Below, piece after piece: positions 37,412 through 46,260 of a stretch of DNA of 64,000 nt. The stretch is from Gracilimonas sp040877545 (lineage in GTDB: Bacteria; Bacteroidota; Rhodothermia; Balneolales; Balneolaceae). Where the stretch lies: NCBI GenBank assembly GCA_040877545.1, contig JBBDNN010000063.1:1-64000 (forward strand), written 5' to 3'. Position 1 is the stretch's first letter. Each line of letters opens with the position of its first letter. Both the position numbers and the translations under genes were made by a program. The notes beneath the pieces were generated by a model that was not told the origin of the DNA, did no database searches, and saw only the letters and a program-made list of their open reading frames with translations.

Positions 37412-37462
37412 AGAGCCAAAATTTTTAGTCAAGTGAAAAAACTAATGCACCTTGTACCTCTA

Positions 37463-39874
37463 TTAAAATTCGCAATAAAACAACGCGTCAGAACCAATGG
37501 GCGAGCCCGGAGGAGCCTCGGGTGTTTGGGGAACCTCAAATTCTTCGGGATTTGTGAAGAACCTGCTGATGGTATTAGCGCCATATCTGCTGTCTGCATC
37601 ATCCCGGGAATTTAACTGGCTTTGCAGCTCCGCCAGTTTATTATGAGCTACCGCTTTTGTGGCGGGATTTGCCTGTTCTGAGCCCGCAAGCTCAATTATA
37701 TTTTTTAGCACTACATGATTTACCACTCGCTGAACAGCACCAAAATATCCTTCACCAGGATTCTTATCCCAACTTGCTGCTACCAAATCACCCAGTACTT
37801 TTTCAAGACTCAGGTTGCTATCCCGAGCTGAATACTCAATCAACCGGTTTGCGCGGGCAGGATTTAGTAACAGGTTCACAGTTAAATCAGCTGCGGTCTC
37901 AGCAATTCCCAGTGCGTCCAGGGTTGGACCGGTGTTTCCATTAAATAATTCTCTGGAATACCCCATTCCTGCCGGGCGGGGCGGAATTAGATCAAGCAAG
38001 TTCTCCGGAACTGCCAACGCTTCTGGATCGATTGTTTTCAATAATTCAGCCAGTGCATTTTCCTGAACTGCTTTTGAAACTATCTCCGGCAATGGCTGAT
38101 TATCCCCTTTAATTTTATAATTGTAATCTAAACCGCCAACCAGTTTCACTGTTCCCTCAACCTGATATCTGTGAAAGAAATAGATCGGAACCAGCACATC
38201 CTGAAGCATCGCCAGTGGTTTCCCCTGCTTGAGATTTGCTTCCCCAAAATTACCAAGTGCTGTTTTTCTGATGTCCATAATTTTTGGGAGTTGTTCTACG
38301 ATGTTGTCTCCAAATTCCCAGAGATGTGCATCGGGATGAGCACCACTTTGAGGACGGGCATCCTGATCAGAAATAAATTTTAAACCCGCACTGTAAGTCT
38401 CTTCCAGAAAAATATCCAGTGCAGCTTCTTCATCAATTTCTTCCGGAAAATCCTGATAACCATAGGTGACTGCCATTTTATCCCATTCACCTATTCCAAT
38501 ACTGTAAGGATTGGATAAATTTATCTCACCATTTTCTATTACCGGCTGCGGGTGTGGGTAATCCATTACCGAAGCCTCATTATTTGTACTGGCGGCAAAG
38601 TTGTGCATTATCCCAAGAGTGTGGCCGACCTCATGAGCCGAGAGCTGTCGTATTCTTGCCAGAGCCATCTCCTGCATAGCTGAATTTTCTTCAGCATTTT
38701 CACCATAAGGAGCAAGTAAACCTTCGGCAATCAAAAAGTCCTGCCGCACCCGCAGCGAACCCAGCGAAACATGTCCTTTTATAATTTCCCCTGTTCTTGG
38801 ATCACGAACCGAAGCTCCATAAGACCAGCCGCGGGTGGAGCGGTGAATCCATTGAATCACGTTATACCGTACATCTAAAGGATGTGCATCTTCGGGAAGT
38901 ACTTCCACAATAAATGCGTTTTTATAACCGGCATCCTCAAAAGCCTGATTCCACCAGCGGGCGCCATCCAGCAGTGCACTTCTTACCGGTTCCGGTGTTC
39001 CATTATCAAGATAATACACGATAGGTTCCACCGGCTCACTCATTTCTGCATCCGGATTTTTCTTTTGAAGGCGGTGCCGGGCAATAAAACGCTTAGTGAT
39101 CTCTTCATCAATCGGAGTTCCATAATCCTGATATGAAATTCCAAAAAATCCGGCACGTGGGTCAAATTTTCGTTTCTCATAATTATCATCCGGCAGCTCC
39201 ACAAAAGAGTGATGCTGCCGGACAGTAATGGCTTCCGGTGTGGGAACAACTGAACGTACAAATCTGCCGGGATTGCTTCCCTGGAAAGTTAGAATGACTT
39301 CAAATTCTGTGTTTTTGGGGAAGTTGAGAATAGCTTCTTTATACAACGCCGAGCGGTCTTTATCCAAGCTGTAAGAGCCTTGATTTGATCGCTGCAGCCG
39401 AGCGGGAATGCCATGTCCATCCCGCAACAAAAAAGGAGTGAGGTCAATCAGAATATTGCCGTCTTCTTCCGCTCCTATTTCAAATCCCCACAAAATAGAA
39501 GAGGCAAAAGCTTCTTTGACAGATTTCTTTTCCAGCTCATTGTCGGTCTCTGCACGAAAACTATAGTTGGGTTGAACCATCATTACTTTTGGGCCTCGCC
39601 GTTCGAAATAGACAACTCGTGTATCCCCAAGTTGCCCACGATCCAAGCCAATGTCGTTTGAGCCAATTCCGGCAGTCAAAGAATTCACATATAAAAATTC
39701 AGTGTCGAGCTTGTCTATTTCCAGCCATAGTTGATCTTTGGCTTCATCATACCAATAATTATAAAAGCCTTCTGTTTTTTGGAGTCCTTCTGTTCTCTCG
39801 GAAATTGTAGGTGTTTGGGCTGATGTGTGAAGGGTAAAAAGTGAGAGGATGAGAAGAGATAGCAGTCGTTTCAT
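37463..39874 (-). CDS. Secreted zinc-dependent metalloprotease (DUF5117/DUF4953 type)
   Basis: An 803-residue exported protein (signal 1-19, H-T-S-A-Q). The N-terminal part (~20-250; F-Y-N-Y-W-Y-D, R-L-Q-R-S-N-Q-G-S) and the catalytic part (~275-470) match the Bacteroidota DUF5117/DUF4953 proteins. The extended zinc motif H414-E-V-G-H418-T-L-G-I-M-H424 is followed by S-V-M-D-Y, a metzincin-like Met-turn. A helical C-terminal half carries no recognisable motif. The natural substrate of this family is unknown. It lies upstream of aat with 51 bp between them. Confidence 0.85.
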   Translation of the reverse strand: MKRLLSLLILSLFTLHTSAQTPTISERTEGLQKTEGFYNYWYDEAKDQLWLEIDKLDTEFLYVNSLTAGIGSNDIGLDRGQLGDTRVVYFERRGPKVMMVQPNYSFRAETDNELEKKSVKEAFASSILWGFEIGAEEDGNILIDLTPFLLRDGHGIPARLQRSNQGSYSLDKDRSALYKEAILNFPKNTEFEVILTFQGSNPGRFVRSVVPTPEAITVRQHHSFVELPDDNYEKRKFDPRAGFFGISYQDYGTPIDEEITKRFIARHRLQKKNPDAEMSEPVEPIVYYLDNGTPEPVRSALLDGARWWNQAFEDAGYKNAFIVEVLPEDAHPLDVRYNVIQWIHRSTRGWSYGASVRDPRTGEIIKGHVSLGSLRVRQDFLIAEGLLAPYGENAEENSAMQEMALARIRQLSAHEVGHTLGIMHNFAASTNNEASVMDYPHPQPVIENGEINLSNPYSIGIGEWDKMAVTYGYQDFPEEIDEEAALDIFLEETYSAGLKFISDQDARPQSGAHPDAHLWEFGDNIVEQLPKIMDIRKTALGNFGEANLKQGKPLAMLQDVLVPIYFFHRYQVEGTVKLVGGLDYNYKIKGDNQPLPEIVSKAVQENALAELLKTIDPEALAVPENLLDLIPPRPAGMGYSRELFNGNTGPTLDALGIAETAADLTVNLLLNPARANRLIEYSARDSNLSLEKVLGDLVAASWDKNPGEGYFGAVQRVVNHVVLKNIIELAGSEQANPATKAVAHNKLAELQSQLNSRDDADSRYGANTISRFFTNPEEFEVPQTPEAPPGSPIGSDALFYCEF

Positions 39875-39982
39875 AAAAAGGGGATTGTTATGTTTGTATC
39901 GGTAATATCATATGGTGAGGGAATATCTGAAAGAAGATGGTATAACAAAAACATTAAAATCCTTGAAAGAGAGTATTTATTC

Positions 39983-40070
39983 ATCTCAAGTCTTCTAGAG
40001 CCAAAATCCAATAATAACCCTTTAACTCATCATCCTATACATCCCTAAATCCCCCGAATCCCAATTCAAA
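39983..40070 (+). repeat. Direct repeat copy 1 (88 bp)
   Basis: It is paired with 40155-40242 at a constant offset of 172 bp, with only scattered substitutions and no gaps. Both end ...CCCAATTCAAA. It is non-coding and lies in a 404-bp gap between the metalloprotease and symporter genes. Confidence 0.8.
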
Positions 40071-40098
40071 CGGCCACTGTCTTCTGAATTGGGATTCG
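40055..40098. repeat. Perfect 14-bp inverted repeat
   Basis: CGAATCCCAATTCA (40055-40068) pairs perfectly with TGAATTGGGATTCG (40085-40098) around a 16-base loop. It overlaps the end of direct-repeat copy 1. It has no trailing T-run, so it is not an intrinsic terminator; REP-like. Confidence 0.7.
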
Positions 40099-40154
40099 CC
40101 AGATTATGGGATTAGGGGATTCTTCTTTAAAGTAATCTTCAACAGATTATCCCA

Positions 40155-40242
40155 TCCCAAGTCTTCTGGAGCCAAAACTCAATAACAACCCATAAACTCA
40201 TCATCCTGTACATCCCTAAATCCCACGAATCCCAATTCAAAA
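40155..40242 (+). repeat. Direct repeat copy 2 (88 bp)
   Basis: The second copy of the element at 39983. Here the CGAATCCCAATTC arm has lost its inverted partner. Confidence 0.8.
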
Positions 40243-40278
40243 ACCACCGTCTACATAATTACGCGCCCTTCCAGAGAA

Positions 40279-41634
40279 TTATGTGCTTTTGCCTTTATAC
40301 TCTATAAAACCTTCTTCTGTTAACCGCTTGAAATAATCTTTAGCAGCAGCGCGTACTCTTGAGGAAAGTAGTAAAGTGGAAATCATGGTTGGAATAGCCA
40401 TCAATGCGAACATGCCATCGATCAGGTTTATTACCGCATCAATAGAAGCAATGGCTCCAAATATGATGGAGAATACATAAAAATAGTTGTACCAATGCTG
40501 TCTCTCAGCTCCTATCATATAACCCAAACATTTGGAACCATAATAAGAGTAAGAAAGCATGGAACTGACACTAAAAGTAAATACTGAAATTAGTAATAAG
40601 TAAGTACCAAAAGTTGGCAATGCTTCATTAAATGCATTTAGCGTTAGCGTAACCCCGTTCGCTTCCGTGCTCTGCCACACGCCTGTGGTTAGAATAGCAA
40701 GGGCAGTCATGGTGCAAACTATCAGTGTATCAATTGCCGGCTCCATCATGGCAACCAATCCTTCCCGAACCGGTTCCCTGGTTTTAGAGGCACCGTGAGC
40801 CAGCGATTCAGTTCCAATTCCTGCTTCATTTGAAAATGCCGCGCGTTGTACCCCAAGTATGATCAGCTGACCAACTGCCCCACCCATTAATGCTTTTCCG
40901 GTAAATGCATCCGTTACAATCAAACCAAGATAGTAGGGAATTTCCTGGATGTGAACGGCAAGTATAAAAAGTACCGAGACTACATAAATCACCACCATAG
41001 CCGGAACAAGTTTAGACGCCACTGTTCCAATGCGTGTGATTCCTCCAAAAATTACCAGGGAAACCAAACCTACAAGAATAATGCCTGTTAGCAGGTTTCC
41101 AGTAAAAGCAGTATCAGCCTCAACCCAGCCATTCGGGATATAAATTAGATCTCTTAAAATCTGTACCAGCTGATTTGTCTGAAAAATGGGAAGCGGGCCA
41201 AAAAGTCCGGCTACGGCAAAAAGATATCCCAGCGGCATCCATTTCTTACTGAGACCTTCCTGGATAACATACATCGGTCCGCCCTGAATTTTACCTTCTG
41301 TATCTTTCCCGCGATACATAATGGAAAGTGTACAGGTGAAAAATTTGGTTCCCATTCCAACTATAGCACTCATCCACATCCAGAAAAGAGCGCCGGGGCC
41401 GCCCATAAAAATGGCCACTGCCACCCCGCTGATATTCCCCATACCGACAGTAGAAGCAAGAGCTGTAGATAGTGCTTTAAAATGATTGATATCCCCGGGA
41501 TCATCGGGGTTATCGTATTTTCCACGAACTACATCAATCGCGTGGAAGAAAAAGCGGAAAGGGGTAAAACCAGATGAGATTAGAAAAAATAATCCTCCAC
41601 CCACCAGCAGGATTACGAGCGGGTATCCCCACAT
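40279..41634 (-). CDS. Sodium:alanine symporter (AGCS family)
   Basis: A 451-residue inner-membrane transporter with about 10-11 helices. Family blocks include F-K-A-L-S-T-A-L-A-S-T-V-G-M-G-N-I-S-G-V-A, G-G-P-G-A-L-F-W-M-W, Q-G-G-P-M-Y and F-S-N-E-A-G-I-G-T-E. It imports alanine or glycine with Na+. The ATG at 41634 gives a slightly short N-terminus. The reading frame continues upstream with I-E-E-F-L-A-A-F-S-S-F, as relatives begin, but only CTG (41676) or ATT (41673) could start there. Either a rare start codon is used or the short form is real. Confidence 0.9.
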   Translation of the reverse strand: MWGYPLVILLVGGGLFFLISSGFTPFRFFFHAIDVVRGKYDNPDDPGDINHFKALSTALASTVGMGNISGVAVAIFMGGPGALFWMWMSAIVGMGTKFFTCTLSIMYRGKDTEGKIQGGPMYVIQEGLSKKWMPLGYLFAVAGLFGPLPIFQTNQLVQILRDLIYIPNGWVEADTAFTGNLLTGIILVGLVSLVIFGGITRIGTVASKLVPAMVVIYVVSVLFILAVHIQEIPYYLGLIVTDAFTGKALMGGAVGQLIILGVQRAAFSNEAGIGTESLAHGASKTREPVREGLVAMMEPAIDTLIVCTMTALAILTTGVWQSTEANGVTLTLNAFNEALPTFGTYLLLISVFTFSVSSMLSYSYYGSKCLGYMIGAERQHWYNYFYVFSIIFGAIASIDAVINLIDGMFALMAIPTMISTLLLSSRVRAAAKDYFKRLTEEGFIEYKGKST

Positions 41635-41774
41635 GAAAGATGAAAATGCTGCGAGAAATTCTTCTATGTAAATCAGGGCTGTTCCGTTTATTATTAGCTG
41701 AAAGCGAAGAAACTAATAAATAGGCTGGTTAATTGTAATTATATATTCTGCGAAAGATTTTCAGGCATCCTTTT

Positions 41775-42215
41775 TCATTCCCTTAAATAAAAAATATAGT
41801 CTGTTGCCGGCGGCGTGGTACCTGCTTGCCTCAGTAGAATTGCAATTTGTGCACGGTGGTGCTGCCCGTGAATGATAAGATGGAACAGAATTTCTTCGAT
41901 GGTATTTTGAAACCTGTTACCGGAAGAGTTTAGATAAGATACTTCTTCATGCTTTTTTGAAATTAAGGATTTTAATTTCTTTGGATTTTCACTCATCAGT
42001 TTTGCCATTTCAATCAAAGAAAGTTCCGGCCATATTTCTGCTTTTTCATCGGCAGATTTTATCCTGTTATACCACACTTTTTGTGTACTTAATAAATGTG
42101 CAAAAAGACCAAAAATTTTAGTTCGCGGTGTGGATTCCGGCAACTTTTCAAGCACGCTGTAAACGCGTTGGTTTGCCCAATCATCATATAAGATCAATTG
42201 ATTCAGATCCATCAT
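41775..42215 (-). CDS. DinB-family four-helix protein
   Basis: A 146-residue cytoplasmic protein of the DinB/YfiT-like four-helix bundle. The putative metal ligands are His in F-A-H-L-L and the pair in H-G-Q-H-H-R-A-Q. Proteins of this fold include metal-dependent thiol transferases, but most members have no assigned reaction. Its ATG overlaps the marC stop by four bases (ATGA), indicating translational coupling. The reason for the pairing is unknown. Confidence 0.85.
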   Translation of the reverse strand: MMDLNQLILYDDWANQRVYSVLEKLPESTPRTKIFGLFAHLLSTQKVWYNRIKSADEKAEIWPELSLIEMAKLMSENPKKLKSLISKKHEEVSYLNSSGNRFQNTIEEILFHLIIHGQHHRAQIAILLRQAGTTPPATDYIFYLRE

Positions 42216-42886
42216 CCTATCCCAAAAAATTTAGAGATTCCATTTATTATAAACTGAACTCCAATTGCCAATACTATAAAACCCATCATACGAGTAATGA
42301 CGGTCATTCCATTTTTACCAATATATTTTACCAACGATGGAGCTACACGAAGGATTCCGTATGCAAGTAATACAGTTACCAATACTGCGGCACCATTTAC
42401 AACATAGTCTGTAATTCCCTGCGCTTCAGAACCAAAACCAATAACAACGGCAATACTTCCCGGCCCCGAAAGCAATGGTAGTGCAAGCGGGCTAAATGAT
42501 ACATCTTCTTTTTCCATCGCCGCTACCTCATCTTTTTTGGTGAGTTTTCTCCCGCCACTTTCCGGATTCAGCATAGAAAATCCTGCACGCACAATCACCA
42601 AACCACCGGCAACCTGAATACCGGGAAGACTTATTCCAAAAAAGCTGAGAATGTAGGTTCCTATCAATAAAAAAGTTATGAGGACGAAAAACATATAAAC
42701 GGAAGCTTTCCGGGCAGTATGAATTTTCTCTCTGTCGGTATGGCCTTCCATTAGGGAGATATAGATAGGCATGGCGGCAAATGGATTCACCACTGAAAAA
42801 AGTGAGGAAAAGCCGGCAAAGAATAAAGCCGCTATACTCATGACCTGGGTTGAAAAGGGGATTATATTTTTAAAAAACTCTTCCAT
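42212..42886 (-). CDS. MarC-family integral membrane protein
   Basis: A 224-residue protein with six predicted helices. MarC/NAAT signatures include L-F-S-V-V-N-P-F-A-A-M-P-I-Y, Q-V-A-G-G-L-V-I-V-R-A-G-F-S-M-L, and P-L-A-L-P-L-L-S-G-P-G-S-I. Some homologues move neutral amino acids; the transported substrate of most MarC proteins is unknown. It is first in a two-gene unit with the DinB-like gene and divergent from the methionine sulfoxide reductase gene. Confidence 0.88.
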   Translation of the reverse strand: MEEFFKNIIPFSTQVMSIAALFFAGFSSLFSVVNPFAAMPIYISLMEGHTDREKIHTARKASVYMFFVLITFLLIGTYILSFFGISLPGIQVAGGLVIVRAGFSMLNPESGGRKLTKKDEVAAMEKEDVSFSPLALPLLSGPGSIAVVIGFGSEAQGITDYVVNGAAVLVTVLLAYGILRVAPSLVKYIGKNGMTVITRMMGFIVLAIGVQFIINGISKFFGIG

Positions 42887-43001
42887 AATGGCGGCAAAGA
42901 TACACAGCTTTTGGAGTATTTCATTATCCTGTTTTTAGACTTTTATCAAAGCTAAACTTTAATTACACTCTAAGGAAATTTGATTCACTTGATCCACAAA
43001 A

Positions 43002-43484
43002 TTGAAAACTATGAGCACTGCTGAACTCACCTTGTATGACAAATTTATACCTGAGGTTGAACATATTTTAGAGAAAAAAATCACCCGTCATGAAAAGCTT
43101 TTTGCCATTTGCGAATTACTTGCTGATGAGGTTGAAACCTTTAATTGGGTGGGGTTTTATCTTGCTGATTCTGGCGGTGCCCGTGAACTTGTGTTAGGAC
43201 CTTTTGTGGGGCCATCCACCGACCACACCCGGATACCTTTTGGAAAAGGAATTTGCGGGCAAGTAGCACTTAGCCACGAAACTTTTGTCTCTCAGGATGT
43301 ACATGGTGAAGAGAATTATCTTTCCTGCAGTGTTGAGGTACAATCGGAGATCGTAGTTCCCATTATGAAAGAAGGCCGTTTTGTAGCTCAGTTGGATATC
43401 GATTCAAACACCAAAAATTCCATCACAAAGGAACAACGTACCTTATTAGAAGATATCTGCGAAATGCTTGCAGGTGAATTTTAG
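43002..43484 (+). CDS. Free methionine-R-sulfoxide reductase (GAF domain)
   Basis: A 160-residue single GAF-domain enzyme that reduces free methionine-R-sulfoxide with thioredoxin. It has W-V-G-F-Y-L, R-I-P-F-G-K-G-I-C-G-Q (C85) and Y-L-S-C-S-V-E-V-Q-S-E-I-V-V-P (C109). The 24-residue spacing of the two cysteines equals that of the catalytic and resolving pair in characterised enzymes. The third conserved Cys, ten residues before C85, is His75 here. A start at the second Met (codon 4) is equally possible. It is divergent from marC. Confidence 0.88.
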   Translation: MKTMSTAELTLYDKFIPEVEHILEKKITRHEKLFAICELLADEVETFNWVGFYLADSGGARELVLGPFVGPSTDHTRIPFGKGICGQVALSHETFVSQDVHGEENYLSCSVEVQSEIVVPIMKEGRFVAQLDIDSNTKNSITKEQRTLLEDICEMLAGEF

Positions 43485-43544
43485 TTGCTCATGCAATCAT
43501 TGGTTCAGAATCTTTCCCTTATACATCTACTTTTAATACGTCTT

Positions 43545-44234
43545 CTATTCAACAATACGCAGGTTTGAGACATGAACATTAATACTATGGTTGATCCTCA
43601 GGCCTACTAATCCATCTGTCTTCAAACCTTCTGAATTTACTTGTGCTACTTCTTGCCCATTAATTGTAAAGGTGAGATTTTGGTCCGAGACAGCTACCGA
43701 CAGATCATTTTTGCCGGAAGATTCATCTCCACCTGAATTTTCATATTTAACAATAGCATCATTTGCTGTCCAGTCTTTTATTAAACTTGTTTCATCCCCT
43801 GTTCTGCTTTTAATGAGAAACTCACCGGTATTGCGTATCAGGAAATAAAGATACTCCTGATTTTCCATATCAAGATTTTCTCCGCCAAAAAATACACCAA
43901 AAGCTTCCCTGTTTCTCTCGCCGGGATCGAATAAATATATGGTGGCCTCCAAAGTATAATTTCCATCGGCAGTATTAGCGGGATGGTAAAAAATACCGGC
44001 CGGACCAGTGGTCACATGCCAGCCGGGCGTCATATTCACAAAATAAATATCTGAGGAATCTGGATCTGAGCCAATAACTGCCTCTGGCATAGAGTGATCT
44101 AACCGAACTGTCCATCCTTCTGGATATTGAAGATTCTCGCCCTGTGGAGTGGCGGGATCTGGCCGCTCCTGAGCTATAATAGTGGCGGAAAAAATTATAG
44201 AAGTAAGAAAAGCGTATATAAATGTTCTCATCAT
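43545..44234 (-). CDS. Secreted protein of unknown function, concanavalin-like fold
   Basis: I chose the ATG at 44234 because it gives a compact signal peptide (M-M-R-T-F ... A-T-I-I-A-Q), whereas the longer frame from 44312 adds 26 residues without export character. The remaining ~205 residues are beta-rich: Y-T-L-E-A-T-I-Y-L-F, A-F-G-V-F-F-G-G, Y-L-Y-F-L-I-R and L-T-F-T-I-N-G. This pattern is seen in LamG and DUF1080-like jelly rolls. No catalytic residue set is evident. It stands alone between the sulfoxide reductase and the toxin-antitoxin gene. Confidence 0.7.
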   Translation of the reverse strand: MMRTFIYAFLTSIIFSATIIAQERPDPATPQGENLQYPEGWTVRLDHSMPEAVIGSDPDSSDIYFVNMTPGWHVTTGPAGIFYHPANTADGNYTLEATIYLFDPGERNREAFGVFFGGENLDMENQEYLYFLIRNTGEFLIKSRTGDETSLIKDWTANDAIVKYENSGGDESSGKNDLSVAVSDQNLTFTINGQEVAQVNSEGLKTDGLVGLRINHSINVHVSNLRIVE

Positions 44235-44318
44235 CAAAATATTAAGTTGCAATTTTAATGATGATACAATATTTGAGGGAATAGGGGAAATTATCCTAAC
44301 ATTTACCGGCACTTGATG

Positions 44319-44939
44319 TTAAGGGGTTAAAACTGTCTTTAATTTTTTGGTCCAGTTTTTCACATAGTTTTGAAGAGTATCTATATCTAAATCTTCGGCA
44401 TGATTTTCAATCCTGGATATCAAAGAACTGCTCATATCTAACTTTTCGGCTATTTCTGCCTGTGTAAGGCCCGCTGTTTGTCTGGTTTGGCGCAAAATAG
44501 CCCCGACTTTAAATAACAGGTAGCCTTCATCAAAACCTTCTTTAAAAACTTCATTCTCCCGCTTTCTTTTCTTGATATATTTATCCAAATGGTTACCGGA
44601 TAGTAAATGAAAAGGTGCTTTATAATTTCTTGCCTGTTCCCGGACTTCGTCCTTTTCTTTTTGAAATGCTTTGTGTGTTTTAGTAGAAAAATCCGCGTTA
44701 CAAACTATCCATTCATCTTGATGCCTGAAAGCGAGCATCCAATAATTTTTGATCTCTACCGTGATCCTAATTTCCCACAGGTCTACATCTTCATCCTCCT
44801 GAAAAAAGTACTGGGCAGGTATCCACCCAGACTCTTCTGCAAGCTTTAACACCCACGCTACCTTTTGAGCATCTTTTGGCGGCAAAGCATTCAGAAACTC
44901 TTTAACAGGACTATGATTATTACTTTTGCAGAATTTCAT
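44319..44939 (-). CDS. Single-chain HigB-like toxin fused to XRE antitoxin domain
   Basis: A 206-residue protein. Residues ~8-105 match the HigB/RelE-like phage-derived toxin family: S-P-V-K-E-F-L-N-A-L-P, D-L-W-E-I-R-I, then the F-S-T-K-T-H-K-A-F-Q-K-E basic block. Residues ~145-195 form an XRE helix-turn-helix: A-G-L-T-Q-A-E-I-A-E-K-L-D-M-S-S-S-L-I-S-R-I-E. In known systems HigB (an mRNA-cleaving toxin) and HigA (antitoxin and repressor) are separate adjacent genes; here they are one uninterrupted frame joined by a basic linker. The fusion may be a self-inhibited toxin or a toxin-derived regulator. It neighbours a restriction-modification pair. Confidence 0.75.
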   Translation of the reverse strand: MKFCKSNNHSPVKEFLNALPPKDAQKVAWVLKLAEESGWIPAQYFFQEDEDVDLWEIRITVEIKNYWMLAFRHQDEWIVCNADFSTKTHKAFQKEKDEVREQARNYKAPFHLLSGNHLDKYIKKRKRENEVFKEGFDEGYLLFKVGAILRQTRQTAGLTQAEIAEKLDMSSSLISRIENHAEDLDIDTLQNYVKNWTKKLKTVLTP

Positions 44940-45056
44940 TTTTTAACCTCACCTCATTCTATTTATACATATAAACTATTTTCAGACAAATTGGTTCGTG
45001 ATTTTTAAACCTACTTCTTCTAGGCTTGAAAATATTTAAGCATCACGAAAATCCAC

Positions 45057-45110
45057 AGCCATTCCACTATGTTATCTTTTTTCTTTACCTGTACATATTT
45101 TTCAAAAATT
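45057..45110 (-). pseudogene. Duplicate scrap of the neighbouring ABC ATPase 3' end
   Basis: Eighteen codons read I-F-E-K-Y-V-Q-V-K-K-K-D-N-I-V-E-W-L on the minus strand. They match the last 18 codons of the ATPase gene at 47197-47250 at 46 of 54 bases, with most differences synonymous or conservative. The stop codon is changed to TGG. Both copies have the same orientation, so they form a direct repeat flanking the restriction-modification genes. Confidence 0.75.
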
Positions 45111-45189
45111 AAATTAAATATTCCTTGATTTAAAACTTCAGAAACAGTAGAATGCCCAATGTTGCACAAGGTTAACAAATGTATAACAT

Positions 45190-46260
45190 ATGAGTAAATA
45201 TATTCGAATTAGTGAGGCTGCTAAAAGATTAAATGTAAGTAAAGATACTCTTCGTCGATGGGATAAAAGCGGAAAATTTAAATGTCTTCGACATCCTATA
45301 AATAATTATCGTGTCTATACAGAAGAGCAAATTTCTGATTTGGTTAAGGAAGTTGAGGTTTTATATAAACCTAATAAATCAATTCTAGACTTAAATTCTC
45401 CTTTCCTTAAAACTTCCCATGGAACCCTTTATAATTGTGATTGCAATGACCTGTTAGATAGCCTCGACTCTAATTCAGTTGATTTAATTTTTGCTGATCC
45501 TCCTTACAATATAAAAAAAGCCGAATGGGATTCCTTTTCATCACAAAAGGAGTATGTAGAGTGGTCGATGGAATGGATAGAAAAAGCAGAAAGAGTATTA
45601 AAAGATACGGGATCTATTTATATCTGTGGCTTTTCTGAAATATTAGCGGACATTAAATGGAGCTCTTCCAAACTTTTTAAAGGTTGTAAATGGCTTGTGT
45701 GGTTTTACAGGAATAAAGCAAACCTGGGTAGAGATTGGGGAAGATCACATGAAAGCATATTACATTTTCGTAAATCGAAAAAATTCACATTCAATCAAGA
45801 TCCAATTAGAATTCCATATAATAAGCATACCTTAAAATATCCCAAAAGGAAACAAGCGGATTCTTCTCAATACTCAAATGGGAATGAGAATGGGAAGAAT
45901 TATACCTGGGAACCACATCCCTTAGGTGCAAAACCGAAAGATGTTTTAGAAATACCAACCTTGTCAAATGGCTCTTGGGAAAGATTCGATCATGAAACTC
46001 AAAAACCTGTAGAACTACTTAAGCGAATCATCTTGTCTTCTTCAAATTCAACTGATATTATTTTAGATCCTTTTGGAGGCTCTGGAACTACCTATGCAGT
46101 TGCTGAAGCATTTAAAAGGCGTTGGATTGGTTCTGAATTAAATAAAGATTATTGCCACACCATTCAGCAAAGATTAACTGACATTGAGCATATTAATAGA
46201 ATTAGGGAAGGTGAAGACGATTATTCTGCAAGACAAAGAAGATTAGAATTAAGAGGTTAG
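45190..46260 (+). CDS. Type II DNA methyltransferase (beta class) with MerR-like HTH
   Basis: A 356-residue modification enzyme. Residues 1-50 form a MerR/excisionase-like helix-turn-helix: I-S-E-A-A-K-R-L-N-V-S-K-D-T-L-R-R-W-D. The catalytic motif IV D103-P-P-Y106 precedes motif I D-P-F-G-G-S-G-T (293-300), the order of beta-class N6-adenine/N4-cytosine methyltransferases. It would protect host DNA from the partner endonuclease. The genes converge and overlap by 12 bp at their stops. The N-terminal domain could let the enzyme control its own promoter. The base composition is visibly more A/T-rich than its neighbours, suggesting acquisition. The recognition sequence cannot be read from the protein. 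Confidence 0.88.
   Translation: MSKYIRISEAAKRLNVSKDTLRRWDKSGKFKCLRHPINNYRVYTEEQISDLVKEVEVLYKPNKSILDLNSPFLKTSHGTLYNCDCNDLLDSLDSNSVDLIFADPPYNIKKAEWDSFSSQKEYVEWSMEWIEKAERVLKDTGSIYICGFSEILADIKWSSSKLFKGCKWLVWFYRNKANLGRDWGRSHESILHFRKSKKFTFNQDPIRIPYNKHTLKYPKRKQADSSQYSNGNENGKNYTWEPHPLGAKPKDVLEIPTLSNGSWERFDHETQKPVELLKRIILSSSNSTDIILDPFGGSGTTYAVAEAFKRRWIGSELNKDYCHTIQQRLTDIEHINRIREGEDDYSARQRRLELRG

Noticed and set aside
37412..37432. TTG start for aat
   Set aside because: The ATG at 37411 gives the family's usual beginning, and no ribosome-binding site supports the TTG.
40055..40098. Perfect hairpin as an intrinsic terminator
   Set aside because: Neither strand has a T-run after the stem, and it is nearly 200 bp from the nearest gene end.
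44235..44312. 26 extra N-terminal codons of the secreted unknown protein
   Set aside because: The added residues are not signal-like and would bury the clear signal peptide that begins at 44234.
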